DNA from: Trebonia sp963767685
Lineage (GTDB): Bacteria; Actinomycetota; Actinomycetes; Streptosporangiales; Streptosporangiaceae
DNA: 64,000 nucleotides
Direction of reading: 5' to 3'
Assembly (NCBI GenBank): GCA_963767685.1
Contig: CAVYEZ010000013.1
Span: 1-64,000, forward strand
Shown: positions 18,205 to 27,497 of the stretch, piece after piece
How positions within the stretch are numbered: the first letter of the stretch is position 1
Layout of the letters: the number at the start of each line of letters is the position of its first letter
Made by a program: the position numbers and the translations under genes
The notes under the pieces: generated by a model
Databases searched by the model: none
What the model saw: the letters and a program-made list of their open reading frames with translations, nothing else
What the model was told of the DNA's origin: nothing

Positions 18205-18770
18205 ATGCGCTGCTCGATCACCTCCCGCCGGGCCTGATCGACCTGGGCGCGCGCCAGCTGCGCCTGCCCGGCCACCAGCTGGCTGGTGTAACGGCGGTGC
18301 ATGCCCACCGCGTAGCCGATCGCCGCGACAGTAGCGTAAAGCGGGCAGAACAGGGTGGCCGCGCCGACGTGCCGGAAGTCCGGCAGCGCGGTCGCTGCGG
18401 CGGCGGCCAGCGCGGTGAGCAGCGCCAGGACCGCGGTACGGGGGCGGCAGCGTGCCGCCACCGCATACAGGACGTACCCGAGCGGCACCAGCCCCGCCGC
18501 CGCATCCCTTGGCTGCCACAGCGCGAGCGCGGCCATCGCCACGGCGCCGACGGCGAACGCGCCGAGCGGTGAGCGCGCGCGGCCCGTGATCGGCCATGCC
18601 ACGCCCGCCGCCCCGGTCGCCGCCCCGGCCAGGGCAGGCACCCCTTGGGCGTGCTTGGCCAGCAGCAGCGCCGCCGCCACGCCATAGGCCACAGCCGCCA
18701 CCCGGTCCGCCGTCCGCCACCAGGCCGGGCGCACCAGGGCCAGCAGCGGCGGCCGCGGGAGAAGATCCAT
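18205..18770 (-). pseudogene. Sensor histidine kinase, membrane domain only
   Basis: N-terminal 188 or so residues of a NarL/DesK-type sensor kinase: MDLLPRPPLLALVRPAWW, about five hydrophobic segments, then the linker QLARAQVDQARREVIEQR that normally precedes the H-box. The frame runs into unrelated sequence before any histidine motif, so the kinase core is lost. ATG at 18770 (cat at 18768-18770) is chosen as start. It is divergent from the ABC exporter it may once have regulated; no response regulator is nearby. Confidence 0.65.
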
Positions 18771-18894
18771 GTCTGTCAGCGTAGGCAAGCCCGCCCCCCG
18801 CGGCATCGCCCGCTGGACCTACTCCTAGAGGTAGATGCGAAACCAGGCCACGGGCAGACGCGGCAGACCGCGGCCACCAGGCACTGTGGGGCGC

Positions 18895-19668
18895 ATGAAC
18901 ACGACAGATGATTCCCTCCCGGTCGAGGCCCGCGGGCTGATCAAGCGCTTCGGCGCCACCACGGCGGTGGACCGGTTGTCCTTCCGCGTCGAGCCGGGCC
19001 GGGTCACCGGGTTCCTCGGCCCGAACGGAGCGGGCAAGACCACCACCCTGCGCATGATCCTCGGCCTCGATACGCCGAATGCGGGCCAGGCCCTGGTCGG
19101 GAAGAGCCCCTACCGGGACCTGCGCTAGCCGATGCGCCTGGTCGGCGCGCTCCTTGACGCCGGGGCGGTCCACCCCGGCCGCCGTGCCCGCGACCACCTG
19201 GCCTGGCTGGCGGCAAGCAACCGGCTGCCGGCCAGTCGCGTCGGCGAGGTGCTTGGGCTCACGGGGCTTGAGGGCGTGGCCGCCAAGCGGGTCGGGACCT
19301 TCTCATTGGGCATGCGCCAGCGCCTGGGCATCGCCGCCGCGCTGCTCGGCGACCCCGCGGTACTGCTGCTTGACGAGCCGGTTAACGGCCTGGACCCGGA
19401 GGGGGTGCTGTGGATCCGCACCCTGATGCGATCCCTGGCTTCCGAGGGCCGCACCGTGCTGCTCTCCAGTCACCTAATGAGCGAGATGGCGCTGACCGCC
19501 GACCACCTCATCGTCGTCGGCCGTGGCCGGCTGCTCGCCGACACCGACGTCGGCGAGTTCGTCCGCACCGCCGGCCCCGGTGCCTCCCTTGAGGACGCCT
19601 ACATGCGCCTGACCGCACAGTCCGTCGAATACCGGGCATGCCGATACTCCGGAGGATCCTCGCGATGA
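18895..19668 (+). pseudogene. ABC exporter ATPase interrupted by an in-frame TAG
   Basis: Drug-exporter-type ATPase (DrrA/CcmA-like). The first half holds Walker A GPNGAGKTTTLRM; after LGLDTPNAGQALVGKSPYRDLR comes TAG at 19126-19128, then PMRLVGALLDAGAVHPGR in the same frame, followed by the signature FSLGMRQRLGIAAAL, Walker B VLLLDEPVNGLD and the H-loop SSHL. Only one base differs from a CAG codon. An ATG follows one codon after the TAG (19132), so the second half could be re-initiated as its own polypeptide. Coupled to the permease by ATGA. Confidence 0.8.
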
Positions 19669-20480
19669 CCACCTTTGTTATGTCCGCGCGCCACGACTCT
19701 CCCCTTCCCGCGCTCCTGCGCTCTGAATGGATCAAGCTGCGCACCGCGCGCTCCACGTGCATCGCCGTGGCCGCCGCGTTGCTCCTGGGCCTGGGCATCG
19801 GGCTGCTCGACGTGCTGTCGGTCACCGGGCACTGGGTCACGATGAGCGCGGCCGACCGCGCCGCGTTCGACCCGGTGGGGGACTCGCTCAGCGGTTTCCA
19901 GTTCGCCGAGCTGGCCCTCGGCGCGCTCGGCGTCCTCGCGGTCAGCACCGAGTACGCGACCGGCATGATCCGCACCACCTTGACCGCCACCCCGCGCCGC
20001 GGCCTGGTCTACGCCGCTAAGACCATAACCCTCGCCGCGTTCGCGCTGCTCGTCTCAGAAGCCTGTGCCTTCAGCGCGTTCCTGCTCGGCCAGCTCGTCC
20101 TGCACCGCCAGCACCTGAACGTGTCCCTCACCGACGCCCACGTGCTGCGCGCGGTCACCTGCGCCGGGCTGTACATGGCGGTGGTCGCGCTGGTCGGCTT
20201 CGGCCTCGGCGCACTGCTGCGGCATACCGCCGCGGCGATGGCTTCCATGTTCGCCCTGGTCTTCCTGGCCTACCCCGCCGCCCGAGCCTTCGACGGCTCC
20301 AGCCTGCTGCCCGACCACCTCGTGCTAATCAACGCGGCCTCGGCGCTGGCCACCGTCAACCTGCCCGCGGGGCCGCACGCCGGGCGCATCCCCTCCTTCG
20401 GCTTCGCCCTCGTCGACCTCGCCCTGTACCTCGTCGTCTTCCTCGGCCTCGGCGCCTGGAGAGCCCAGCGCGACACGTGA
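19665..20480 (+). CDS. ABC-2-type exporter permease
   Basis: 271-residue membrane protein with about six helices; begins MTTFVMSARHDSPLPALLRSEWIKLRTAR, the LRSEWIKLR segment being typical of actinobacterial ABC-2 permeases. GGAGG at 19651-19655 supports ATG 19665. Partner of the ATPase directly upstream; function depends on whether that ATPase is active. Confidence 0.85.
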   Translation: MTTFVMSARHDSPLPALLRSEWIKLRTARSTCIAVAAALLLGLGIGLLDVLSVTGHWVTMSAADRAAFDPVGDSLSGFQFAELALGALGVLAVSTEYATGMIRTTLTATPRRGLVYAAKTITLAAFALLVSEACAFSAFLLGQLVLHRQHLNVSLTDAHVLRAVTCAGLYMAVVALVGFGLGALLRHTAAAMASMFALVFLAYPAARAFDGSSLLPDHLVLINAASALATVNLPAGPHAGRIPSFGFALVDLALYLVVFLGLGAWRAQRDT

Positions 20481-20502
20481 ACCGCAAGCCGAATCGAAGC
20501 AG

Positions 20503-20532
20503 CAGGTGCCCGCCCTATCCGGCGGGCGCCTG
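20503..20532 (+). terminator. Rho-independent-type terminator
   Basis: Hairpin CAGGTGCCCGCC-ctatcc-GGCGGGCGCCTG (one G-T-type mismatch) 22 bp after the permease stop. No long T-run follows, as is common in GC-rich actinobacteria. Confidence 0.7.
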
Positions 20533-20649
20533 CCGTTCACGACCCTCTTGAGCAGGTTGGCAAGCTGCGGCCGAGCGCCAGGTCAGTTGTCGGATATCAC
20601 CTAATGCGGGGCTTACGGGCTTGGGGCCGCGCATCGCTCAGCGGCGTTT

Positions 20650-20940
20650 CCGGGGTCTGGTGGCCGACGCTGGCCTGGCGCCGGTCGCTGAAGTGATTTC
20701 GTTGGCGGCGGATCTCGCTGGCGACTGGCCGGCCGCGCTCATGGCCGGCGGCTTTGACCCCGGACAAACGACGGCCTGGGTTCTCGAAGGTGTGCTGAAC
20801 TACCTGACCGGCGAACAGCGGGTGAACGTCGTAAAGGTGCTTCGTAGCCGGTCTGCGGCAAGGAGTCGCCTCGTCAGCGTATATGTCCAGCACGTCGATC
20901 GAGGAGTTTCGCAACGGAGGACCCGGACGTGGCGAAGGTG
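20650..20940 (+). pseudogene. SAM-dependent methyltransferase fragment (LCM/TIGR00027 type)
   Basis: The frame contains ISLAADLAGDWPAALMAGGFDPGQTTAWVLEGVLNYLTGE, the hallmark middle of the leucine-carboxyl-methyltransferase-like family of actinobacteria (DL..DWPAAL..AGFDP..PTAWL.EGLL.YL). The SAM-binding N-terminus and the C-terminus are missing; after about 20410 bases of the window the text is non-homologous. A relic beside the repeat copy B. Confidence 0.65.
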
Positions 20941-21114
20941 AGCGCGGAGAATTTCCATCGTCCGGAAGCATGGTTGCCCAAGGTGGGCTGGACACCTGAG
21001 CAGGTCACGACCATGGTCGAACTGGCCGCCACCCACGATCGTCAAGTGCCGCCCAGTATGGACCAACGCGCCGGACAAGCGACCTGCTGGCTGGTTGATT
21101 CGAGACGTTCGTAG
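20929..21114 (+). CDS. Small hypothetical protein, 61 residues
   Basis: GTG start with a perfect GGAGG at 20916-20920, eight bases upstream. Residues HRPEAWLPKVGWTPEQVTTMVELAATHDRQVPPSMDQ lie in repeat copy B; in copy A three of the seven codon differences are synonymous, which hints that this frame was coding. No family recognised, no signal peptide or membrane helix. May equally be a fragment of a mobile-element gene. Confidence 0.35.
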   Translation: MAKVSAENFHRPEAWLPKVGWTPEQVTTMVELAATHDRQVPPSMDQRAGQATCWLVDSRRS

Positions 21115-21168
21115 CCGGTGAAGACGTGACCGGCCTGTCAGCAGCAAGCGCGCCGTGTGAGCGGCTAG
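20958..21168. repeat. Dispersed repeat, copy B, left half
   Basis: Matches copy A from 20958 to about 21085, then has about 80 bp absent from copy A, and ends at the CTAG target duplication (21165-21168) of the IS701-family element. The right half resumes at 24690. Confidence 0.7.
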
Positions 21169-21171
21169 TAC

Positions 21172-21254
21172 TACAACAGCATCTCGTGATCTCTGAGGCG
21201 TCGGGCATAGTGCGATTTGCGGGCGGTGGCCTGCCGGTAGCGTCTCCAGTCTGA
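21172..21254 (-). pseudogene. IS701 transposase, severed C-terminus
   Basis: Reading leftward, this piece gives DWRRYRQATARKSHYARRLR followed by DHEMLL and a stop, the normal basic tail of IS701 transposases. Removing the IS1634-family element and one copy of TCTGA joins it perfectly to FHESWS from the right-hand piece. Confidence 0.85.
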
Positions 21255-23236
21255 CCTGGGTTCCGCAGTTGATGTAGCGCGCTAGGCCGTGAATCTGGGG
21301 GTTGACGTGCGGGAACGCGCCGTCGGCTGGTTGGACGGCGTGTATCTAGGCGGCGGGGTCTCGAGTGTCAGGGCTCTGCGGGGGGTTTCAGCTGGTAGAT
21401 GCGGGGCGGGGCCTCGATTTGCAGGGCTTTGAGGATGTCGCGCTGTGGTTTGGAGAGCTCGGTGCGCTGCTGAAAGGTGCCGGCGGGGCCGGTGAAGGTG
21501 CCGATGTGGATGCGGTCGAGGTCGCGGCGCAGCTCGGGCCAGGTCCGGCCGCAGGCGTTCTCGGCGATGCGGGCGAGGAGCAGGGCGAGCCAGCAGAGGG
21601 TGACGTGGGCGCGGATGCGGTCCTCGCGCCGGTGGTAGACGGGGCGCAGGTCGATGACCTGCTTCATGTCGCGCCAGCCGCGCTCGACTTCCAGGAGCTG
21701 CTTGTAGCCGAGGGCGATGTCCTCGGCGGACAGCTTCGGGTCCGCGGTGCGGAGCAGGTACTTCCCGTCGAGGTTCTCCTCGGCCTTCGCCTTCGCCGCG
21801 TCGGTGCGGAGCAGGCCGCCGGGGTGACGCGCAGGTAGCGGTTCAGGCCGGGCTTGGTGGAGATGACGCCGCGCATCTCGGCGCGCTTGTCACGGCTGAG
21901 CTGGTCGGAGTCCTGGATCGTCTCCTCGAGCTGGGCGATCATGCTGGCGCGGACGGCGGCGTCGCTTTCGGCGGCCTCGGGGTTGAAGCAGATGACGAAC
22001 CGCTCGTCATCTGCGATCCGCACTTCCTTGACCTTGAGGTTCCGCGCGACGTCCTTGTAGCGGCCCTGGCGGGACAGGGCGGCGTGCGCGTCGGCGGAGC
22101 CGGAGCGGAGCTTCTCCCCGATGATGTAGCTCCCGCCGCCTTTGCGCAGGTAGCGGCGGTTCTCCGCGGAGGTGAACCCGCGGTCGGCGACCCAGATGAC
22201 CTTAGACAGGCTCCAGTCGCGCATGTCGTCCTTGACCTGCCGGATCAGCGCCGAGTCGGTGGTGTCCCCGGGCCAGCACCAGACCCGGACCGGGATCCCG
22301 TCCCTGGTCACGGCCATCCCGATCACGACCTGCGGCAGGTCGTCGCGGTGGTCCTTGGACTTCCCCCAGGTCCGGAACGGCGCGGCTCCCGTTCCCCGTC
22401 CCCGGCGCTGCCGGCGTTCCCTGCTGGCCAGCGGCATGCCGTGATCGTCGCGGGGCACGGGCTCGTCCTCGTCCTCCGTCTCGAAGTAGGTGGAGGTGGT
22501 GTCGAAGAACAGCACATCGACTTCGAGGTTGAGCAGGGTGACGAGGCTGTCGAAGACCTTGCGCTCCAGGTCGCCGGTGATCTCCGTCAGCCAGTCCATC
22601 GCCCGGTAGCAGGCATCGTCGCTGGTGACGGGAAGGCCGGTGACCAGCACGTCCTCGTTCACCCAGCGGGAGGCGGCCAGCTTCGACGACGGGGCCAGCG
22701 CCCGGTTCGCGACCAGCGCGAACAGCACCCGCTCGGCGCTCTCGTCCCGGCGGCGCCCTTTGAGCAGGCGGCGCGTCTCCTTCGCGATCCCGAGCCGCGC
22801 CCACAGGGCGTCCAGGACCCAGGTGCCGCCGAGCGGGCGGGACTCGGTGAACTGCAGGCCGTCGGCGGACGCGGTCAGGGCCGCTTCCGGGTCGAGGAAC
22901 CGGGTGACGGACGCGACCAGGCGCTGGAGCGCCTCGCGGTTCGCGGCGTCCTCGCGGCCGAAGTTGTAGACGACCTGCACCGTCGACCTGCGCTTTTGCG
23001 GGTCCCAGACGTTGTGGGCGAGCTGGAGGTAGCGGACCTCCGAGCCGTCCTTGTTCCGCCGAGGCGTCGACCGCAGATACATGGACTAGAAGATACCGCG
23101 GAAAACGGCTGTCTAGCAGCAGATTCAGGACTAGGCGTGTATCTAGGCGTTCACGCGATTCAGAGCACCCCGGACACCCTGACCTGCGCTGTCGCACTGG
23201 AATGCGGACCAGGAGCCGATTAGCTGCGGAACCAGG
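21255..23236. mobile_element. IS1634-family element inserted in the IS701 transposase gene
   Basis: Ends are CCTGGGTTCCGCAG (from 21255) and, on the other strand, CCTGGTTCCGCAG (from 23236), an inverted repeat differing by one G. Both are flanked by TCTGA (21250-21254, 23237-23241), a 5-bp target duplication. A 16-bp direct repeat GGCGTGTATCTAGGCG lies inside each end (about 21338 and 23134). It contains a single transposase gene. Confidence 0.85.
21368..23082 (-). CDS. IS1634-family transposase (one frameshift)
   Basis: DDE transposase of the IS4-like superfamily. Starts MYLRSTPRRNKDGSEVRYLQL; the catalytic aspartates lie in FFDTTSTYFET and WVADRGFTSAENRRYL, with YIIGEKLR beyond. At about 21822 the frame breaks after RYLRVTP; one added G gives GGLLRTDAAKAKAEENLDGKY and the normal end through MKQVIDLRPVYHRREDRIR to KPPAEP. 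Corrected length is about 570 residues. If the indel is real the copy is inactive. Confidence 0.88.
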
Positions 23237-23241
23237 TCTGA

Positions 23242-24613
23242 CCAGGACTCGTGGAATGCGGGGGGCCGGGTGATGTTCGTGTGCAGGTTGAACAGGCGGC
23301 GGGCCTCGGCGGCGGTGAGCGGGATCAGGTCACGCCCGGTTTCGTCGGTTACGAAGGCTGGCGGTGCGTATGCCCTGGGCGGGGCAAAAAGTTGTCCACA
23401 ACCGTCAGGTCCCCTTTTTCGCGGGCTCGCTTCCGGTGTTCCCGCTGGCCGGGGCGGGTTCGGGCGACGAGGGCCGGGCGGTGTGCGCGGTGACGGCGAG
23501 GAAGGCGTGCGCGAGCATGGACAGGGTGACGTGCCGGTACCAGGCGCGGTAGCGGCGGACCTGGTAATGGTCCAGGCCGGCCTTGTTCTTGGCCTCTGCG
23601 AAGCAGTCCTCGATTCCCCATCTCGCGCCCGCGACCGCGGCGAACTCGGCCAGGGTGACCGGCTCCGGCGAGTAGCAGCGGTAATAGGCCAGCTCAAGCT
23701 CGCCCTTCTCGCCGGGCTGCAGGGACCGGCGGACCATGAGGTGCCGGTTGTCGCGGTCCGTGCCGATCAGCGCCCAGTCATAGAGGCGGGGGCCTTTCGA
23801 CCCGTCCGCGCAGCTGATCCGCTGCCATGCGCCGTCCGGCACCAGGCCGGCGAGCTCGTCCGCGCGCTTCGCGCCCGCCTTCGTCTGGATCACGGCGTTG
23901 CAGGCGACTGCCAGGACGTAGCCCTTCTTCTCTGATTCGAGCCATTCCCGCAGCTCCGGGCTGGCTCCGTAGACTTCGTCGCCGGCCGCCCACCGGAACG
24001 GGACCCCTGCTTTCACCGCGCGGGCGAACATCCGCCTGGCCAGCCGCGGCTTCGTCGCGAACGGCACGTCGTCGCCGATCCCGGCGGCCCGGCACCGTTC
24101 CCGGTCCTCCTCCGCCCACTTTTTCGGCAGGTAGAGCTCCCGGTCGATCAGGGCGCGGCCCCCGTCCGGCGCGCAGTAGGCCAGGAACACCCCGACCTGG
24201 CAGTTCTCCACCCGCCCGGCCGTCCCGGTATATTGCCTGGCCACGCCCGCGGACATGCGGCCCTTTTTCAGGAACCCCGTCTCGTCAGGGGCCAGGACCG
24301 CGCCCTCGTCACCGAGCTCCCTGACCACGTACCGGCTCAGAGCATCCCGGCACGCGTCCTCGTCCCACGGGGAGGAGTTCAGCAGCCGCTGCAGCCCGTC
24401 GGGCGACGCGTCCCCGGCGAACTCCGCCAGCTGCCACGACGTCTTCCGCTCTGCCTGCGACAGCAGACCGAGCAGGTAGGAGCGCCCGTGCCGCCGGACC
24501 CTCGCATTCGCGAAGCAACCCGCTACCTGCGCGAACATCTCACTGAAGCGCTCTGACCACACGGCATGGGCATCCGCCGCCTGCGTCCGCGCGTCCTCCA
24601 TGACAGCCAGCAT
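23242..24613 (-). pseudogene. IS701-family transposase, N-terminal and central part
   Basis: Cut-and-paste DDE transposase. LLAPDETGFLKKG-like LAPDETGFLKKGRMS carries the first aspartate, WAAGDEVYG the second, and RWGIEDCFAEAKNKAGLDHYQVRRY the glutamate. Near 23405 the frame ends at KKGT followed by TGA within an A5-G4 run; a neighbouring frame resumes RDLIPLTAAEARRLFNLHTN and leads into the IS1634 insertion at 23241. It therefore has two separate breaks, and the copy should be inactive. Confidence 0.85.
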
Positions 24614-24689
24614 GCCGCAAATCCTGGCCAGAACGCCGCGTCAGGTCACGCAGCCACGCCGCACAACATAACAGCTTGCTGTTGTAGTA

Positions 24690-24720
24690 CTAGGCGGACT
24701 GGAGGCTTGAAGTGGCGCAC
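24690..24720. repeat. Dispersed repeat, copy B, right half
   Basis: CTAGGCGGACTGGAGGCTTG and the following 11 bases equal 18029-18059. This is the right flank of the IS701-family insertion. Confidence 0.75.
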
Positions 24721-24784
24721 TGGATCGATCCGTTGGTGGGGGCTCGCAAGGCGCGGACGCGCTCACCGCCGGGGGATGGTTGAC

Positions 24785-24804
24785 GATGTACCTGGCATGT
24801 ACCT
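24785..24804 (-). promoter_or_regulatory. 19-bp direct-repeat box (third copy)
   Basis: On the minus strand this reads AGGTACATGCCAGGTACATC, two AGGTACA units 11 bp apart. Two further boxes lie at 27406-27424 and 27439-27457. It lies 145 bp before the hypothetical gene at 24950. Probable protein-binding site; the protein is unknown. Confidence 0.45.
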
Positions 24805-24949
24805 CGAATGGGCGAGTTTTCCGCGTCGGCCCGCTGCGGCGCAGGTTGTCGGCGCGGGCTGCCGGGCCAGAGCCCGGTAAGCGCACCGCCGCGATCCGCC
24901 GCGCGTGGCGCACCCCCGGATCACCGAACCCTCCGAAAGAACCGCAGAT

Positions 24950-25336
24950 ATGGAAGAACAGCCGCCACCGCTTGCCCCGGCGGGCCTCAACGCGCCCTAT
25001 GCGCTGCGGATGACGCTCATCCGGCGTTACTGGTACCTCACTGTCAAATTCTCGAACCCGATCATCTCCGAGTCCGGACGCTGGGAAGCGTCGTGGAACG
25101 GCGGCAACGCAGCCGAAGACACCGAAACCGCGCTACTGAGCAAAGTCCTCGAGGAATTCCAAGACTGCGGCGGCGAAGGGCACCTGTGGGAAACGACCGG
25201 GGAGAAACGCGACCCCGGCAACAGCGAAAACATCATCCTCACGCAGCGCCTTGCCTGCGCTTTCTGCGACGAGAAAGAACGGGTGATCACCCTCTACCGC
25301 CCCAGCCCCACTACCACCGAAAGCTCCCGCAACTGA
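24950..25336 (+). CDS. Hypothetical protein, about 128 residues
   Basis: Starts MEEQPPPLAPAGL (an upstream GTG at 24905 is in frame). Contains TLIRRYWYLTVKFSNPIISESGRWEASWNGGN and ends CAFCDEKERVITLYRPSPTTTE, with a CxxC-like pair. Its base composition is lower in GC than the neighbours, and the preceding 250 bp are non-coding. A diverged copy of its C-terminus follows at 25391. No known family recognised; transfer with a mobile element is likely. Confidence 0.55.
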   Translation: MEEQPPPLAPAGLNAPYALRMTLIRRYWYLTVKFSNPIISESGRWEASWNGGNAAEDTETALLSKVLEEFQDCGGEGHLWETTGEKRDPGNSENIILTQRLACAFCDEKERVITLYRPSPTTTESSRN

Positions 25337-25692
25337 CGGCCAGCGGGCAGGTGACAGCGCGCGGGCCTGACAACCTCGCAGCGCCCGACGTGCGCCGACC
25401 GCCCCGAGCAGGAACGGGCGATCACCCTCCATCACCCGCAGCCCACCCCGGCCGGGGCAAGGCAGTGAGTTCCCGTCCCGGCCGCGAGGCACGCTGCGCG
25501 GCGCTTGCCGCGCAGGGAACATCGCACGACGCGAATGAGCACTTTCCCCGGTACCCAGCCCGGAATGAGAACCTCACGCCAGGAAGAGACCGGAAAACCA
25601 TGCTCGTTAAGCGCAGGCGGGAACCCCGCAGGCAAGGATCATGGGCTGGCCCGCTAGTGGCCGGGCACGCCGAGCAGCACCATGCGGACCGC
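25337..25692. other. Intergenic stretch with a tail duplication
   Basis: Apart from a frame at 25391-25468, whose product CADRPEQERAITLHHPQPTP resembles the C-terminus of the previous protein (CAFCDEKERVITLYRPSPT) and ends in a stop in the same place, nothing is recognised here. The duplicate has no start and is probably debris of a second family member. Confidence 0.5.
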
Positions 25693-26481
25693 TTATCCCA
25701 GGTAGGGCCACGTGAAGCGCAGGACGTCGGCGAGCGCCTGCTTCAGCGCCTCGGAGTGCGCTACCCGCGTGACCACCGCCGTCGTGTCGCTCCGCATGGC
25801 CTCGGGGAACAGGAAACCCCGGTCGCAGTGCAGGTAGAGCATCCGCAGCGTGCGCATCGCGTTGGTGGCGGACGCGGGCACTGGGCCCGGCTCGGCCGCC
25901 GCGAAGGTGTCCGAGACGGGACCGAGCCAGCCGACGGAGTCGCCCTCGTCAAGCTCGGCGCGCGACAGGACCAGCGCCAGCGCGTAGGCGAGCCGGTCCT
26001 CCTCCTGGTCACGGAAGACGTAGCTGGTCTCCGCCAGCATGCGCTCCCGCCCAGTGCCGAGGAGGCCCAGCAGGTCGTCGCGGCCCAGCCGGGGTGACCG
26101 GCCGAACACGGCGAGCGCGTCCGCGCCGTGCGCCACCGCGTGCAGCCAGCCGAGCCGTTCGTCCCAACCGCGCAGGTCCCGCTCGGCCGGGTACCAGGCG
26201 GCGAAGTCGTCGCGCCAGCGGAGCACGGCCTCCGCCGTGGCGCCGCCAGTGGTCATGTCACGCTCGACGACCTCGGCGAGGATGAGGGCCCCGAAGGTCC
26301 GCACCTGGATCTCCGGGCCCTTCAGGCGCCGCGCCATCTCGTCACCGAGGGTGACGAGATCACCGTCTTCGGCGCCGCTGCCGATGCGGTCCACCATGGC
26401 GAGGCAAGCGACCTCGTCGCGTTCGGCGGGATCGGCCGAGCGCAGCATCGTCAGCAGGTGCTCGCGCGAGAATTCGGTCAT
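25693..26481 (-). CDS. DUF2785 domain-containing protein
   Basis: 262 residues, all-helical, intact. GWLHAVAHGADAL (about residues 111-123) is the signature of the DUF2785 family; the remainder (FGALILAEVVERD, YALALVLSRAELDEGD) fits its helical repeats. No signal peptide or membrane segment. Function unknown in the family. Monocistronic, with no gene within 100 bp on the upstream side. Confidence 0.8.
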   Translation of the reverse strand: MTEFSREHLLTMLRSADPAERDEVACLAMVDRIGSGAEDGDLVTLGDEMARRLKGPEIQVRTFGALILAEVVERDMTTGGATAEAVLRWRDDFAAWYPAERDLRGWDERLGWLHAVAHGADALAVFGRSPRLGRDDLLGLLGTGRERMLAETSYVFRDQEEDRLAYALALVLSRAELDEGDSVGWLGPVSDTFAAAEPGPVPASATNAMRTLRMLYLHCDRGFLFPEAMRSDTTAVVTRVAHSEALKQALADVLRFTWPYLG

Positions 26482-26586
26482 AATTGGGATGCTATCGGTT
26501 CGTATCTACCGGCACGGACTGGTCACCGATCCGGTCGCGGCAGGCCCTCCCCCGCGTCCGGCTGACCCGCGCGTGGGGATTCTCGG

Positions 26587-27330
26587 CTATGCCCTTCCGT
26601 CAGGTACTGGCCAGCGGACGGGCGGCTCCGGCAGGCTGACCGCGGCCAGCCCGGCCAGTTCTACGGCCAGGTCGTCCCGGTGCGGCGCGGCAACGGACTG
26701 CAACCCGACCGGGAGGCCGTCGAGCAGGCCGGCCGGGACGGTGACCGCCGGATGGCCGGACAGGTTGAAGGCCCAGCAGAGGTCGCCGGCGGGTAGGTTC
26801 GCCTCGTAGTCTGCCAGCGGGAAAGCGGTCTGCGGTATCGTCGGCGTAACCAGCACGTCGATGTCGCCGAACAATGTGGCGAGCTCGTGGTCGTTATGGC
26901 GGCGCATCTCGTGCGCGCGCGTCAACTGCGACGGGCTGGTGGTCTGACCGCGGTCGAGCGCGGCCAGTGGCAGCCACCCCGCCGCCGGATCAGCGAGCCG
27001 GACCGTAACTTCACGCAGGCGGATCATCCCGGCGGCCGCCAGTGCCTGCAGTCGGGCGGCCACCAGGTCGGCCACCGCGTCGTCGGGCCGGGCATAGCCC
27101 AGGTCGGCGGAGAAGCCGACGGTGAGCTGCTCCCCTCCAGTGGCCGGCACCGGCCACTGCGGAAGCGCGGCCGGGTCACGCGGGTCCGGGCCGCTGGCGA
27201 TGCTGGTGGCCAGCACCGTGTCGGCCAGGTCCGCGCCGATGACGCCGGCGACCGTCAGCTGCGCCAGGGACCGCCCCCGGCGGAGCGGGACCCGCCCGTA
27301 CAGGATCGAGGCGTCTTCGGCCCTGCAGGC
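26587..27330 (-). pseudogene. Amidase-signature hydrolase, C-terminal part
   Basis: Matches the C-terminal half of AS-family amidases: YGRVPLRRGRSL, ADLADTVLATSIASGPDPRDP, DVLVTPTIPQTAFPL, FNLSGHPAVTVPAGLLDGLPVGLQ (the latter two are strong family motifs). The N-terminal half with the catalytic Ser-cisSer-Lys triad is absent, and homology ends near 27330 where AT-richer non-coding DNA begins. Cannot be active as shown. Confidence 0.8.
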
Positions 27331-27405
27331 CGCGCCGGGGGGTGAAAAGCGACGGTCTGCGGACCACCGCCCTGCGAAAGCCAGGACCGGCGGAAAGGCA
27401 GCCCG

Positions 27406-27457
27406 AGGTATATGGCAGGTACACGAAAGGACCGGGAAAGGTACAAGCCAGGTACAC
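27406..27457 (+). promoter_or_regulatory. Two 19-bp direct-repeat boxes
   Basis: AGGTATATGGCAGGTACAC (27406-27424) and AGGTACAAGCCAGGTACAC (27439-27457) are direct repeats 33 bp apart, three helical turns. Each is itself two AGGTA units 11 bp apart. Same box as 24785-24804. Position upstream of a conjugation-type gene suggests an operator or iteron-like site. Confidence 0.55.
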
Positions 27458-27497
27458 CGGACTCCGTAACAGCCGTCTTATTTTGCCCCTCTGATAA

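Larger units (their letters stand above)
21169..24689. mobile_element. IS701-family element carrying an IS1634-family insertion
   Basis: Terminal inverted repeats AGTACTACAACAGCA (21169-21183 inward, perfect for the first 13 bases) and TGCTGTTGTAGTACT (24677-24689 plus flanking bases) are bounded on both sides by CTAG (21165-21168, 24690-24693), a 4-bp duplication of YTAR type as expected for IS701. The uninterrupted site is preserved at 18029-18032 in repeat copy A. The element encodes one leftward transposase, interrupted by a second element at 21255-23236. Confidence 0.85.
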
